Notes under the pieces: generated by a model | Seen by the model: the letters and a program-made list of their open reading frames with translations, nothing else | Database searches by the model: none | Told to the model about the DNA's origin: nothing | Program-made: the position numbers and the translations under genes | NCBI GenBank assembly: GCA_023382455.1 | Contig: JAHDVX010000008.1 | Span: 1 to 64,000, forward strand | From: Flavobacteriales bacterium | GTDB lineage: Bacteria; Bacteroidota; Bacteroidia; Flavobacteriales_F; PHOS-HE28 | Direction of reading: 5' to 3' | DNA: 64,000 nucleotides | Shown: positions 46,194-55,779 of the stretch, piece by piece | Numbering within the stretch: position 1 is the first letter of the stretch | Layout: every line of letters starts with the position of its first letter

Positions 46194-47921
46194 ATGATGA
46201 GCTTTAACTTCAGTGTTTCCGTCTTGATGTGGTCCTTTGCGGTTTCGTTGCTGCCCAGTGTCCACGCCCAGATTCCTGGTTATGATTACATCGGTCAAAC
46301 GGTGACCAAGAAGATCAAGGCCACCGGGGAAGTGGTCGGTTCAGGGGAATTGCTGAAAGACCCGGTATTCAATCCTGACCTGGAGGTGGTTAAGACCACC
46401 ATGCGCTATGCCCCGGACACCATGGCCACGCGAAGAAGCGGTCAGCCATACCTGGTATCCCGCCTCATGGATTTCTATTACCCGACACCCAAGATCGCCT
46501 TGGAATATGGGAATGGCACCAAGGTGGATCATCTGCCGTTGATGATTGTGCTTCATGCCGGACAGGGGAGCAAGGAAACCTCGGCAAGCTATGCCCGCTA
46601 CTGGGCGAGCCTCGGTTTCACCGTGATCGCCCCTACGGTTCGCAGCGATCGCTTCGGTTATGATTATTGCGATTGCTATCGCAAGTCCATCTACTTCGCA
46701 CTACAGGATATCCGCGCTGCAATCCGGCTGTACAGCATGTTGTACGACTACGGTCAAATGCCGGATTCGGCACTGGCGGGCGTGTTGACCTCCGCACAGC
46801 GCGTCCTTGTCAGGAAAATCCGCGCCTCGCACACGGATGGTCATTCCATCTTCATGGTGGGCAAGAGCTACGGCGGCACGATCGCCTACCACGCGGCCAC
46901 CCGGACAATCCAAACCGCGTTCGAGGATTACCTGTGGTCGGACCAACCCTATGAGATCACCGGATCAGGCGGACCGATGAACATGGGGCGAAGCGGAGGG
47001 ATTGATGCGGTTGGCATGCCCTATACGGCGGGCTATCCATTCCCCGCGGACCGGATCAAGGGATTCATGTGCCGTACGGCAGCAGTGTTCGATTCGGTGG
47101 GCACCATTCGTTACGGGGAAAGTGCCAATCCTGTTCCGGGTTTGTTTATCCATAACACCTGTGATCGGTTGGTCCCGTACAACAGCCGTGAACTCGTCCA
47201 CTATGAAGGTCTTTGCGATGCGGATATCACTTGGCCAGGAGGAGAGACCGACTCCACGTTCAAATTGATCGGTTCCGAAGCGATCAGTCAGCACATGCAG
47301 GAGGCAGGGGTCTACAGCGAGCTCATGACCTTTTGCGGTGGTGGCCATGATAGCAATCTTTGTTCCGATGAACTGATCGATGCGGAGACCGCAGGCTTTG
47401 TGCGCCGGATCTTATCCGGTTCGTATACGCCCGGTGATCGGCTGGAACTCGTGTACCGCTATGATCCCGCGAATTATTCCGACCAGTGCTGCACGATCGG
47501 GAGCGAATACGGGTTCATGCTGAAATGCAGCTGCGACACCAGCAATCCTTATTCCGTGGTGGACTTGCCATATATCACATCAGCAGATTGCCCGCTGACA
47601 CCCAGTTGCCAACTGACCTCGCTCTGCGACCTTCAACCACCTGGCCTCCTGGGTGATGAGGGTGATGCACCATGGGAGGAACGGCTCCTGCTCCGGATGA
47701 ATACCGGCAATGAAGGCGTATTCTTCGAGGTCCGTAGTGGAAAAACCGGCATGTATCCATTCCGGATCACAACCGCTGACGGGCGTGAGGTGGCTACTTC
47801 CACCCTTCACCTGGAGCAGGGGACCAATCACTTGGCGATCCCCACCGGCCTACCCCGGCATACATTATTGGTCGGGAAGGTGGGCAACTCCCTTCCATTG
47901 AAGTTCCACTTCGTGGATTGA
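46194..47921 (+). CDS. secreted alpha/beta-hydrolase with degenerate C-terminal sorting-like domain
   Basis: 575 residues. A signal peptide (FNFSVSVLMWSFAVSLLPSVHAQ) precedes an alpha/beta-hydrolase domain. The nucleophile elbow is GKSYGG (Ser near 225), and a candidate Asp 324 (HNTCDRLVPY) and His 385 (GGGHDSN) complete the triad; oxyanion-side sequence is LMIVLHAGQGS. A cysteine-rich insert follows (SDQCCTIGSEYGF, CSCDTS, CQLTSLCDL), and the end (FRITTADGREVATSTL...LVGKVGNSLPLKFHFVD) looks like a weak T9SS-type domain. Substrate unknown; dienelactone-hydrolase or acetylxylan-esterase-like roles are possible. Base composition is lower in GC than neighbours. The frame opens at 46122; ATG 46194 or 46197 starts the signal peptide. 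Confidence 0.8.
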   Translation: MMSFNFSVSVLMWSFAVSLLPSVHAQIPGYDYIGQTVTKKIKATGEVVGSGELLKDPVFNPDLEVVKTTMRYAPDTMATRRSGQPYLVSRLMDFYYPTPKIALEYGNGTKVDHLPLMIVLHAGQGSKETSASYARYWASLGFTVIAPTVRSDRFGYDYCDCYRKSIYFALQDIRAAIRLYSMLYDYGQMPDSALAGVLTSAQRVLVRKIRASHTDGHSIFMVGKSYGGTIAYHAATRTIQTAFEDYLWSDQPYEITGSGGPMNMGRSGGIDAVGMPYTAGYPFPADRIKGFMCRTAAVFDSVGTIRYGESANPVPGLFIHNTCDRLVPYNSRELVHYEGLCDADITWPGGETDSTFKLIGSEAISQHMQEAGVYSELMTFCGGGHDSNLCSDELIDAETAGFVRRILSGSYTPGDRLELVYRYDPANYSDQCCTIGSEYGFMLKCSCDTSNPYSVVDLPYITSADCPLTPSCQLTSLCDLQPPGLLGDEGDAPWEERLLLRMNTGNEGVFFEVRSGKTGMYPFRITTADGREVATSTLHLEQGTNHLAIPTGLPRHTLLVGKVGNSLPLKFHFVD

Positions 47922-48060
47922 CCAGGACGACCCATGTGATCCGTGCCTAGGAGGGGGATGGTCCCTGCATTCCTCGGGCTCCGTTCGTTACCATCATGGC
48001 GAACCGACCAATGGGGTGCCATGCTGAGGCGTTACCTGTGGACCCCTGGGAGTACCGTTC

Positions 48061-50016
48061 CTACCCTTGTCCCTCCGGCTCCACCCAATCGCCGCCTTCC
48101 TTGATCAGTGCGATCAGTTCGTCCACGGCGTCGGCGGCGGGGATGTTGCGCTTCACCACCACCTTTTCCTTGTAGAGGGTGATCACACCCTGGCCGGTGC
48201 CCACGTAGCCGTAGTCGGCATCGGCCATTTCGCCGGGCCCGTTCACGATGCAGCCCATGATGCCGATCTTCACGCCTTTGAGGTGGCTGGTGCGGGCGCG
48301 GATCTTGGCCGTGGTCTCCTGCAGGTCGAACTGGGTGCGCCCGCAGCTGGGGCAGCTGATGTACTCGGTCTTGCTGATCCGCGTGCGCGTGGCCTGCAGG
48401 ATGCCGAAGCCGGTGCGGCACATCAGGTCCTCGCGGCCGGGGTGGCCGTCCGCCAGGAAGATGCCGTCGCCCAATCCGTCCAGGAACAGCGGGCCGATGT
48501 CGGTGCTGGCGTGGATCACCAGGCGGTCCTTGGGCATGTCGCCATAGCTGCGGCCCAGCACCACGGGCACCGGGCAATCGGCGTCCATCAGTTCAAAGAG
48601 CAGGCGGCGCTCCTCGGCCATGCCGTGGGCGTTGGCGGTATCGATCAGCAGCACCGCCGTGGGGTCCCCGCGCAATTTTTCGATCAGCGCCGAATCCACT
48701 TCCGCCAGGGTGGCGTGGACGAAATTCAATTCCGGGTGTTGCTCCACCCCGGCGCGGTATTCGTTCGGCAAGATCAGCGGGTAGTGGCGCTCCTTGGCGC
48801 GGTCCTTCAGCCAAACCGCATGCTCCTGCACAATGCCCAGCGTGCCGGGGATGTGGAAGCCGATGCTGTTGCGGCCGACGAAGAGGTAGTCGCAGGCCTG
48901 GTCGGCCAGGTTCCATTTGTCGTTGGGCACGCTGTAGCGGTAGCCCCAGGGGAAGAGCGAGGCGGGCGTGATGGCGGTCTTGCGGCTGAGGTCGGCCACC
49001 ACCACGGGCACGTGGCGCGCGCCGATGTTCAGCACTTCCCGGGTGTGGCGGCGCGCATGGCTGAAGGGGTCGATGGGCGGCTTTTCCACCGGGGGGATGT
49101 CCGCATGGTCCTTGCGCGGGTAGCGGGCCACCAGTTCCCTGGCCACGGGGATCTCGAACTCGGGGTCCTCGGTGAGCGAGACGCGGATGGTATCGCCCAG
49201 GCCGTCCTCCAGCAGCGCGCCGATGCCCACGGCGCTCTTGATGCGGCCGTCCTCGCCGTCGCCGGCCTCGGTGACGCCCAGGTGCATTGGGTAGTTCCAG
49301 CCCTGCTCCATCATGCGGTGCACCAGCAGGCGGTAGGCCTGCACCATCACTTGGGTGTTGCTGGCCTTCATGCTCAGCACGATGTCGTGGTAATGCTCGT
49401 CGCGGCAGATGCGCAGGAACTCGAAGGCGCTCTCCACCATGCCCAGCGGCGTGTCGCCGTAGCGGTTCAGGATGCGGTCGCTGAGGCTGCCGTGGTTGGT
49501 GCCGATGCGCATGGCCGTGCCGTGCTCCTTGCAGATGCGCACCAGCGGCCGGAAACGCTTGTCGATGCGCTCCAGCTCGGCGGCGTACTGGTCGTCGGTG
49601 TACTCCCGGACGTCGAACTTCTTCTTGTCGGCGTAGTTGCCGGGGTTGATGCGCACCTTTTCCACGATGCGCGCGGCAATCTCGGCGGCGTTGGGCGTGA
49701 AATGGATGTCGGCCACCAGCGGCGTGTCAAAACCTGCGGCGCGGATGCGCTTCTTGATCTCGGCCAGGTTCTCCGCGTCGTCCTTGCTGGGCGCGGTTAT
49801 GCGCACCAGCTCGCAACCGGCCTCGATCATCCGTATGCTCTGCGCCACGGTACCGGCGGTGTCCATGGTGTCCGTGGTGGTCATGCTCTGCACCCGGATG
49901 GGGTTGGCGCCGCCGATGCCGACAGTACCCACCTGGACGGCGCGGGTGCGCCAGCGCTCATACTTCGTTAATGAAGGGCAGTAGGTGTAGGGCCTTACCA
50001 GGGTTTCCGTTGCCAT
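48061..50016 (-). CDS. ispG: 4-hydroxy-3-methylbut-2-enyl diphosphate synthase (long form)
   Basis: Penultimate MEP-pathway step; a [4Fe-4S] enzyme reducing MEcPP to HMBPP. 651 residues, the long form with an extra central domain (about 290-520) seen in Bacteroidota, chlamydiae and plants. The N-terminal TIM barrel (VGGANPIRVQSMTTTDTMDT, GTNHGSLSDRI) and the C-terminal iron-sulfur domain are complete: CPSCGRTQFDLQ provides two cysteines and GIMGCIVNGPGEM the third, with the conserved NGPGE. Starts seven bases after TAACTTCG. The last 70 bases recur at 45640-45706. Confidence 0.96.
   Translation of the reverse strand: MATETLVRPYTYCPSLTKYERWRTRAVQVGTVGIGGANPIRVQSMTTTDTMDTAGTVAQSIRMIEAGCELVRITAPSKDDAENLAEIKKRIRAAGFDTPLVADIHFTPNAAEIAARIVEKVRINPGNYADKKKFDVREYTDDQYAAELERIDKRFRPLVRICKEHGTAMRIGTNHGSLSDRILNRYGDTPLGMVESAFEFLRICRDEHYHDIVLSMKASNTQVMVQAYRLLVHRMMEQGWNYPMHLGVTEAGDGEDGRIKSAVGIGALLEDGLGDTIRVSLTEDPEFEIPVARELVARYPRKDHADIPPVEKPPIDPFSHARRHTREVLNIGARHVPVVVADLSRKTAITPASLFPWGYRYSVPNDKWNLADQACDYLFVGRNSIGFHIPGTLGIVQEHAVWLKDRAKERHYPLILPNEYRAGVEQHPELNFVHATLAEVDSALIEKLRGDPTAVLLIDTANAHGMAEERRLLFELMDADCPVPVVLGRSYGDMPKDRLVIHASTDIGPLFLDGLGDGIFLADGHPGREDLMCRTGFGILQATRTRISKTEYISCPSCGRTQFDLQETTAKIRARTSHLKGVKIGIMGCIVNGPGEMADADYGYVGTGQGVITLYKEKVVVKRNIPAADAVDELIALIKEGGDWVEPEGQG
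48071..48137. repeat. direct repeat, right copy (within ispG)
   Basis: Coding 3' end of the intact ispG; partner of 45640-45706. Confidence 0.9.
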
Positions 50017-50023
50017 GGGAGCG

Positions 50024-50031
50024 CGAAGTTA
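50024..50031 (-). promoter_or_regulatory. ispG -7 element TAACTTCG
   Basis: Exact TAnnTTCG match ending seven bases before the ispG ATG. Confidence 0.5.
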
Positions 50032-50040
50032 CCCCTCCAA

Positions 50041-50068
50041 AGCTCGCGGCTCACAGCTCGCGGCTCAA
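50041..50068. repeat. two tandem 14-base units (AGCTCGCGGCTCA)
   Basis: Two copies of a 14-base unit differing only at the last base, upstream of ispG. Confidence 0.85.
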
Positions 50069-50188
50069 GCCTTCCTGCTCACCATTCCCGGCCCCCGCAC
50101 ACGCTCGGCACGCTATTCGCGTTGGGGAGTAACACACGCCTGTGGAAGAACTCCGCATCCAGCCAGCGTCCCGCCCCGCATGTCCCGG

Positions 50189-50197
50189 TAATTTTCG
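50189..50197 (+). promoter_or_regulatory. AsmA-like gene -7 element TAATTTTCG
   Basis: TA-n3-TTCG, one base longer than the usual spacing, ending nine bases before ATG 50207. Confidence 0.35.
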
Positions 50198-50206
50198 ACC
50201 TTGCCC

Positions 50207-52867
50207 ATGTTGCGCCTGATCCGTCGCATTCTCCTGGTCGGTACCGCCTGCCTGGCCGGGCTATTGCTGCTGCTGGCCGGCATGGCCTGGTTCTTCCAGG
50301 ACGAGGTGAAGGCCAAGCTGGTGGCCGAGCTGAACACCCACCTCACGGCACCACTGCACCAGAACGGCATTGAGCTCACGCTGATCAAGCGTTTCCCCCA
50401 AGCCTCCTTGCGCATCCGCGATGCCTACATGCAGGAGGTGCGCACCGACGGGCGTACACCCGATACACTGCTTTACGCCAAGGACCTCTACCTGGAATTC
50501 AGCCTCTTCTCGCTGCTGCGCGGCGAACAGACCGTGCGGCAACTGCACGGCACCGGAGTGGTGCTGCGGCCCGGCCTGGATGCCAACGGCAACGGCAATT
50601 GGAACGTGTGGCGCAGCGATACCACTTCCACCAGTACCGGCGGGACCGACATCGACCTGCGGCGCGTGACCTTCGATGGCCTTGAAGGCCGGTTCCGCGA
50701 CGACCGCAATGGACTGGAGGTGGCGATCATCAGCGACAAGCTCGGTCTGGGCGGCCGCTTCCGCGAGCAAGGGTCCAGACTGAAGGCGAAGGGCGACCTG
50801 TGGCTCAGGCACTGGCGGAGCGGCGAGGAGACTGTGCTGGCCGACCGCCGCGCCGTGGTGGACCTGGCCATGGCCTTCGGGGCACCGGGCGAAGGCTTCC
50901 GCATGGAGAAAGGCGAACTGCTGCTGGGCAAGACACCGCTGAACCTCACCATGGCCGTGGCCCCTGGCAAGCAAGGCGACCGGATGGACCTGCGCGCCAG
51001 CGGCTTCGGGCTGGACCTGGCGAGCGTGGTGCAAATGCTGCCGGACCGCATACGGCGCACCATGAAGCGCTACGGCATGGACGGCAGCGCCGACCTGGCC
51101 CTGCACTACAGCGGCCCGCTGGAAAATCCCGGGCCCGCGCTCTCCATCGGCATGAAGCTGCGTGACGGACGCTTCACCGAACTCAACACCGGAACGGCCT
51201 TCCGCAAGGTGCAGGGGGAATTTTCCGTGGACTTCACCCCCGCCTGGGCACCCGAAAAACTGGTGGTGAAACACTTCACGGCCACCTCCGCCTCCGGTCC
51301 ATTGAGCGGCAACATGGAATTGGTCGGCTTGCGCAATGCCAAGCTCACGGCCAACATCCACGGCGACCTGGCCCTGGCCGACCTGTTCCGCTTCGTGGGC
51401 CTCGATACCCTGGAACAAGTGACGGGCCGGCTGAAGGCCGAGGCCCACGTGAAGGGCCGGCTGCGCGATGTGGAGTACATCAAGGCCGCGGACCTGGGCA
51501 CGCTCGCCATCACCGGGAACGTGGCCCTGCGCGAGGCCAGCCTGAAGCTCAAGGGCCTTCGCCACCGCATCACGGACCTGAACGCCGAACTGGCCTTGAA
51601 GGGGAATGACGCACTGGTGCACGGGCTGCGCTTCCAGCTGCAGGGCAACGCCATGGAGCTCAGCGGTACGCTGCACAACCTGATGCCCTACGCGCTGTTC
51701 AAGGACCAACGCCTGTGGATCGAGGCCAGGGGAACCTCGCCCCTGATCGACTTGGCCACATTGCTGGAGACCCGGCCGGCCACCGACCGGAATTCGGCAT
51801 CCGCCTATGCCTTCACATTGCCCGCCCAGATCGACATGGACCTCAGCGCCGACATCGGCGAACTGCGCATGGAGCAATTCCAGGCCAAGGACATCCACGG
51901 GAAACTGCGCATCAACCGGCAACAGCTCGCCATGGAACCCTTGCGGTTCAGCACGGCCGAGGGATCCGTGACCGGCAGCTTGAAACTGGATGCAAGGCCT
52001 GCACCGGCCTACCCGCTCACCATCCGGGCCGACCTCAAGGGCATCAACATCACCAGGCTCTTCGCCGAGTTCCAGGACTTCGGGCAATCCTTCATCACGG
52101 CCAAGCATGTCAAGGGCACCGGCGACGCGCGCCTGCTGTTCACCGCCCCGCTGCGCCCGGATTTCAGCCTGGACCAGCCGAAGCTGCACTGCGTGGCCGA
52201 CATCACCTTGGTCAACGGGGAGCTCAACGGCCATACCTCCCTGATCGCCGTGGCGGACTACCTGCGCAAGAACAAGCTCACCTCCCCCTTCGTGGATACC
52301 GATGCACTGCGCAAGCAGTTGCAGCGCGTCACCTTCGCCAAACTGGAGAACCGGATCGAGATCAAGGACCGGAAGGTCCACCTGCCGCAAATGACCGTGA
52401 GCAGCTCCGTGATGGACCTGGAGGTGAGCGGCACGCACGGTTTCGATGGCGAAGTGGATGACCACCTGAACTTCCGCCTGGGCGACCTGTTCCGCACCGG
52501 TGGAAGCGGGCAGGACGAGTTCGGGCCGATCATCGACGACGGCACCGGCCTGCGCGTCTTCCTGCACATGTATGGCACCACGGACAACCTGCAATTCGGC
52601 AACGATGGCGCGATGGCGGCAGCCCGGCGCAAGGAGCGCATGAAGCAGGAAACCGCACAGTTGAAAGGGATCCTAAAGGGTATCGTTACCGGGGAAAACA
52701 CCGCCTCGGCCGCAACACCCAGTAGCCCGCAGGATAGGATCACCGTGGAGCTCGGCGAAAGCCAAGCGCAGCCGCCCCCCCCTGCGCACAAGCCCAAGAA
52801 AGGTCTGGGCAGGTTGCTGCAGAAGGATGAGAAGGACCAACCCAAGGTGGTGATCGGCGTGGAGTAG
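50207..52867 (+). CDS. AsmA-family membrane-anchored periplasmic protein
   Basis: 886 residues. A single N-terminal helix (ILLVGTACLAGLLLLLAGMAWFF) is followed by AsmA-type sequence: ELTLIKRFPQASLRIRDAYM, repeated amphipathic beta segments, and a C-terminal block (MTVSSSVMDLEVSGTHGFDGEVDDHLNFRLGDLF). The C-terminal 100 residues are a charged, proline-rich tail. AsmA-like proteins form long beta-groove bridges linked to outer-membrane lipid transport; the specific role here is unknown. The frame begins at a TTG, with ATG 50207 the likely start. Confidence 0.85.
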   Translation: MLRLIRRILLVGTACLAGLLLLLAGMAWFFQDEVKAKLVAELNTHLTAPLHQNGIELTLIKRFPQASLRIRDAYMQEVRTDGRTPDTLLYAKDLYLEFSLFSLLRGEQTVRQLHGTGVVLRPGLDANGNGNWNVWRSDTTSTSTGGTDIDLRRVTFDGLEGRFRDDRNGLEVAIISDKLGLGGRFREQGSRLKAKGDLWLRHWRSGEETVLADRRAVVDLAMAFGAPGEGFRMEKGELLLGKTPLNLTMAVAPGKQGDRMDLRASGFGLDLASVVQMLPDRIRRTMKRYGMDGSADLALHYSGPLENPGPALSIGMKLRDGRFTELNTGTAFRKVQGEFSVDFTPAWAPEKLVVKHFTATSASGPLSGNMELVGLRNAKLTANIHGDLALADLFRFVGLDTLEQVTGRLKAEAHVKGRLRDVEYIKAADLGTLAITGNVALREASLKLKGLRHRITDLNAELALKGNDALVHGLRFQLQGNAMELSGTLHNLMPYALFKDQRLWIEARGTSPLIDLATLLETRPATDRNSASAYAFTLPAQIDMDLSADIGELRMEQFQAKDIHGKLRINRQQLAMEPLRFSTAEGSVTGSLKLDARPAPAYPLTIRADLKGINITRLFAEFQDFGQSFITAKHVKGTGDARLLFTAPLRPDFSLDQPKLHCVADITLVNGELNGHTSLIAVADYLRKNKLTSPFVDTDALRKQLQRVTFAKLENRIEIKDRKVHLPQMTVSSSVMDLEVSGTHGFDGEVDDHLNFRLGDLFRTGGSGQDEFGPIIDDGTGLRVFLHMYGTTDNLQFGNDGAMAAARRKERMKQETAQLKGILKGIVTGENTASAATPSSPQDRITVELGESQAQPPPPAHKPKKGLGRLLQKDEKDQPKVVIGVE

Positions 52868-52886
52868 CCGAACGGGGCGGCCGATC

Positions 52887-52937
52887 TTCTGATCATCTAA
52901 TTTTTCTGATCATCTGATTTTCTGATCATCTGATCTT
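52887..52937. repeat. 17-18-base tandem repeat (TCTGATCATCT unit)
   Basis: About three imperfect copies of TCTGATCATCTgATTTT between the AsmA-like gene and the kinase ATG. The copies are AT-rich and could affect promoter spacing for the kinase. Confidence 0.8.
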
Positions 52938-52961
52938 CCGATCGCGCAACTTGCGCCAGCC

Positions 52962-54467
52962 ATGAACCTCTACTCCCGGAAACAGCGGTGGAAACTGGTG
53001 CTCGCCTTGGCGGCCCTGGCCATCGTGGGGGCCTCCCTGTGGTACAGCAACCGCATCGTGAACAAGGTGCGGCAGGAGGAGCGCCGCAAGGTGGAGCTGT
53101 GGGCGGAGGCCGTGCGCAACCGTGCGCAATTGGTGAACTACACCGACTCGCTCTTCCACCGGCTGCGCGAGGAGGAACGCAAACGCGTGGAACTCTGGGC
53201 CGACGCGCAAGTGCACCTGGCCAGCGACGATGTGAACGACCTGAGCTTCTACCTGAAGGTGGTCAGCGACAACACCACCATCCCTGTTATCATCACCGAC
53301 GAGAAGGGAAGACCCACGGCCAGCCGCAACCTGGACCCGCATATCGAGCGCGACCCCGATTCGCTGTTGGCCGCGGTGGGCCGGATGGACGCCGCACACG
53401 AGCCCATCCCCATTGTCCTCTTCGGCGACCACAAGCAGTACCTGCACTACACCGATTCGCGCATCGTCACCGAGCTGCAGCAAGTGATGGACAACATCAT
53501 CCGCAGCTTTATCAGCGAGACGGTGATGAACACCGCCGCCGTGCCCGTGATCTACACCGACAGCACGCATACGCGCGTGATCGAGCACAGCAACATCGAG
53601 ATGGAAACCATCGCGGATAGCGCGGCCTTGCAGGCCCGCATCGCACTGATGGCGCAGGCCAACCCGCCCATCGAAGTCTCGCTTGCCGGCCGCGGCCGCA
53701 ACTACATCTTCTACGAGGAGAGCCGCGTGATCACGCAACTGCGCTACTTCCCGTACGTGCAATTCGGCATCATCGGCCTATTCCTGTTGGTGAGCTACGC
53801 GCTGTTCAGCCTGTTCCGCAATGCCGAGCAGAACCAGGTGTGGGTGGGCATGGCCAAGGAGACCGCCCACCAACTGGGCACACCGCTCAGCTCGCTCATG
53901 GCCTGGATGGAACTGCTCAAGGAGAACGGCGCCGACGGCGCGGCCGTGGAGGAGATGCGCAAGGACGTGGAACGCCTGGAAGTGATCACCGAGCGCTTCA
54001 GCAAGATCGGTTCCAACCCCGAACTCACGCCCACACCGGTCCACACGGCCATCCGCGACACCGTACAGTACCTCAAGCCCCGCCTGCCGGGCCGCGTGGA
54101 GATCGAGGTGGCGCCACCCAACGAAGCCGGCTTAAAGGTGCCCCTCAACCGTGCACTTTTCAGCTGGGTGCTGGAGAACCTGATCCGCAACGCCGTGGAC
54201 GCCATGGAAGGCCAAGGGCACATCCGCATCTCCGGCGAGCGCAGTGGCAACGAGGTGCACGTGGACGTGAGCGACACCGGGAAAGGCATACCGGCCGGCA
54301 AGTTGAAGACCGTGTTCCGCCCCGGCTACACCACCAAGAAGCGAGGCTGGGGCCTGGGCCTTTCGCTCACCAAGCGCATCATCGAACAATACCACCAGGG
54401 CAAGATCTACGTGAAGCACTCCGCGCCGGGCAAGGGCACCACGTTCCGGATCACCTTGAAGGCATGA
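52962..54467 (+). CDS. sensor histidine kinase (HisKA/HATPase_c)
   Basis: 501 residues. Two membrane helices (VLALAALAIVGASLWY near 13-28 and FGIIGLFLLVSYALFSLF near 269-286) bound a periplasmic domain with a coiled start (RQEERRKVELW repeated as REEERKRVELW). The kinase core has the phospho-acceptor His in AKETAHQLGTPLSSLMAW (about 301), the N box ENLIRNAVDAM, VSDTGKGIPAGKL and GWGLGLSL. No receiver gene is adjacent; the partner is elsewhere. No HAMP domain is apparent. Confidence 0.92.
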   Translation: MNLYSRKQRWKLVLALAALAIVGASLWYSNRIVNKVRQEERRKVELWAEAVRNRAQLVNYTDSLFHRLREEERKRVELWADAQVHLASDDVNDLSFYLKVVSDNTTIPVIITDEKGRPTASRNLDPHIERDPDSLLAAVGRMDAAHEPIPIVLFGDHKQYLHYTDSRIVTELQQVMDNIIRSFISETVMNTAAVPVIYTDSTHTRVIEHSNIEMETIADSAALQARIALMAQANPPIEVSLAGRGRNYIFYEESRVITQLRYFPYVQFGIIGLFLLVSYALFSLFRNAEQNQVWVGMAKETAHQLGTPLSSLMAWMELLKENGADGAAVEEMRKDVERLEVITERFSKIGSNPELTPTPVHTAIRDTVQYLKPRLPGRVEIEVAPPNEAGLKVPLNRALFSWVLENLIRNAVDAMEGQGHIRISGERSGNEVHVDVSDTGKGIPAGKLKTVFRPGYTTKKRGWGLGLSLTKRIIEQYHQGKIYVKHSAPGKGTTFRITLKA

Positions 54468-54493
54468 GCGAAGGCCCGGCTTAGGGCAGGCCC

Positions 54494-54528
54494 AAGAAAA
54501 GGGCCGCCCGCGCTGTGGCGGGCGGCCC
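54494..54528 (-). terminator. terminator of the T9SS gene
   Basis: GGGCCGCCCGC and GCGGGCGGCCC arms (54501-54528) followed on the minus strand by TTTTCTT. It also faces the kinase gene on the plus strand but lacks a T run there. Confidence 0.75.
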
Positions 54529-54560
54529 GGCATGACCGAAGGGTCAGGTATGCCCCGGTC

Positions 54561-55505
54561 CTATTGCTTCACCAAACGGCCGGTGAACTGCTGCGCTCCA
54601 TCGGCCACGCGCACGAAGTACACGCCCGCCTGGACCTTGCCCAGGTCGAGGAGGACGGAGTTCCCGTTCACCGTGGCCCGTGCATCCACCACGGCGCCCG
54701 TCATGTCCACCAGTTCGATCACGGCTTGCGCCGTCAACGGAGAGGAGAGGGTCACGGTGGCCCGGTCACGCGTGGGGTTGGGGCTGATGGAAACCGCATC
54801 CCGCTGCGCAGTGGCAATACCCGAAGGGGTTACGGCAATGTAGCTCACATCATCGACGTACATCTCGCCCATATCGGTACCTCCGCCGTAGGCAAAGAAG
54901 TCAATGGCACCGATCTGGTTCACCAGCGTGGCGGTGTTGGTGCTCGTATTGGAGGCCCAGGCATAGGGCGTGTTACTGCCCACGGCCAACATGGCCGCGG
55001 TGTTGTCCAGGTCAAATGCCAAGATCACCGGGAACCATGTATCGTGCGGGTAGGTTCCAATGGTTTCCACCGTACCCGTGCTGTTCACTTGCACATCTCC
55101 CGAGGCCGGAAGGATAACCTCGATGGCGAATTGGGCGGGGGCGACATTCTCCTGGTGTTGCAGGTTGAAATAGCCCCCTTTTCCCGTCGGGATGTACGCC
55201 GCGAAGGTGAGCACGTAGCTGCCGGTTGTCTTGTTGCCCAGCTTGAGCAGCAGGTCCGTGGGTCCGCCACCGGCTGCGTTGGCCACGATGCCAATGCTCT
55301 TTGAACCACTTTGGGCCTGGGCATCGGAGATGGGTGCATCCTCCGTGCCACCGGGGGCGTTGCTCCAGGTGTTCCAATTGGTGGGGTTGTTCTGGGCGAT
55401 CATGGTGGCCACCGTGTAGCTCTCGAAATCATCGGAGTACAGGACCGTCTGCGCAGCCAGCAAGGAAGGGATCACCGCCAAAGCAAATAGTAATGGTCTT
55501 TTCAT
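54561..55505 (-). CDS. secreted protein with T9SS sorting domain
   Basis: 314 residues. A signal peptide (RPLLFALAVIPSLLAAQT) precedes a jelly-roll/concanavalin-like domain (VLYSDDFESYTVATMIAQNN, TFAAYIPTGKGGYFNLQ, then MGEMYVDDVSYIAV). The C-terminal type A sorting domain is clear (VSISPNPTRDRATVTLSS, VQAGVYFVRVADG, FTGRLVKQ). Should be surface-attached after T9SS export and may bind a polysaccharide; the ligand is unknown. A TAACTTTA stretch lies about 24 bases upstream and a strong terminator follows. Confidence 0.9.
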   Translation of the reverse strand: MKRPLLFALAVIPSLLAAQTVLYSDDFESYTVATMIAQNNPTNWNTWSNAPGGTEDAPISDAQAQSGSKSIGIVANAAGGGPTDLLLKLGNKTTGSYVLTFAAYIPTGKGGYFNLQHQENVAPAQFAIEVILPASGDVQVNSTGTVETIGTYPHDTWFPVILAFDLDNTAAMLAVGSNTPYAWASNTSTNTATLVNQIGAIDFFAYGGGTDMGEMYVDDVSYIAVTPSGIATAQRDAVSISPNPTRDRATVTLSSPLTAQAVIELVDMTGAVVDARATVNGNSVLLDLGKVQAGVYFVRVADGAQQFTGRLVKQ

Positions 55506-55751
55506 GATGGTTTTGGTGTTTGGTGCAGGATAAAGTTATGAAAATCCGGAAGCGACCGTGTGACCGCCCGGCACCTGGTGGGACCAACACGCCCTGATTC
55601 AACCGGGGAATCCCGGACCAGGCATGGGGCCACTGCCGGTAGCAGACGATCCTATTGCGATATCGGCGCACAGGATCCGTGCTGTAATCCACGGACGGAA
55701 GGGTTTCCAAAACCGCGCTCCCAGGCACCGCGGCAAGCCTTCCTCCGGGAT

Positions 55752-55759
55752 TACCTTTG
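55752..55759 (+). promoter_or_regulatory. ileS -7 element TACCTTTG
   Basis: Exact consensus match 20 bases before the ileS ATG. Confidence 0.6.
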
Positions 55760-55779
55760 CACCCCTTTCAAAAGCCGCC

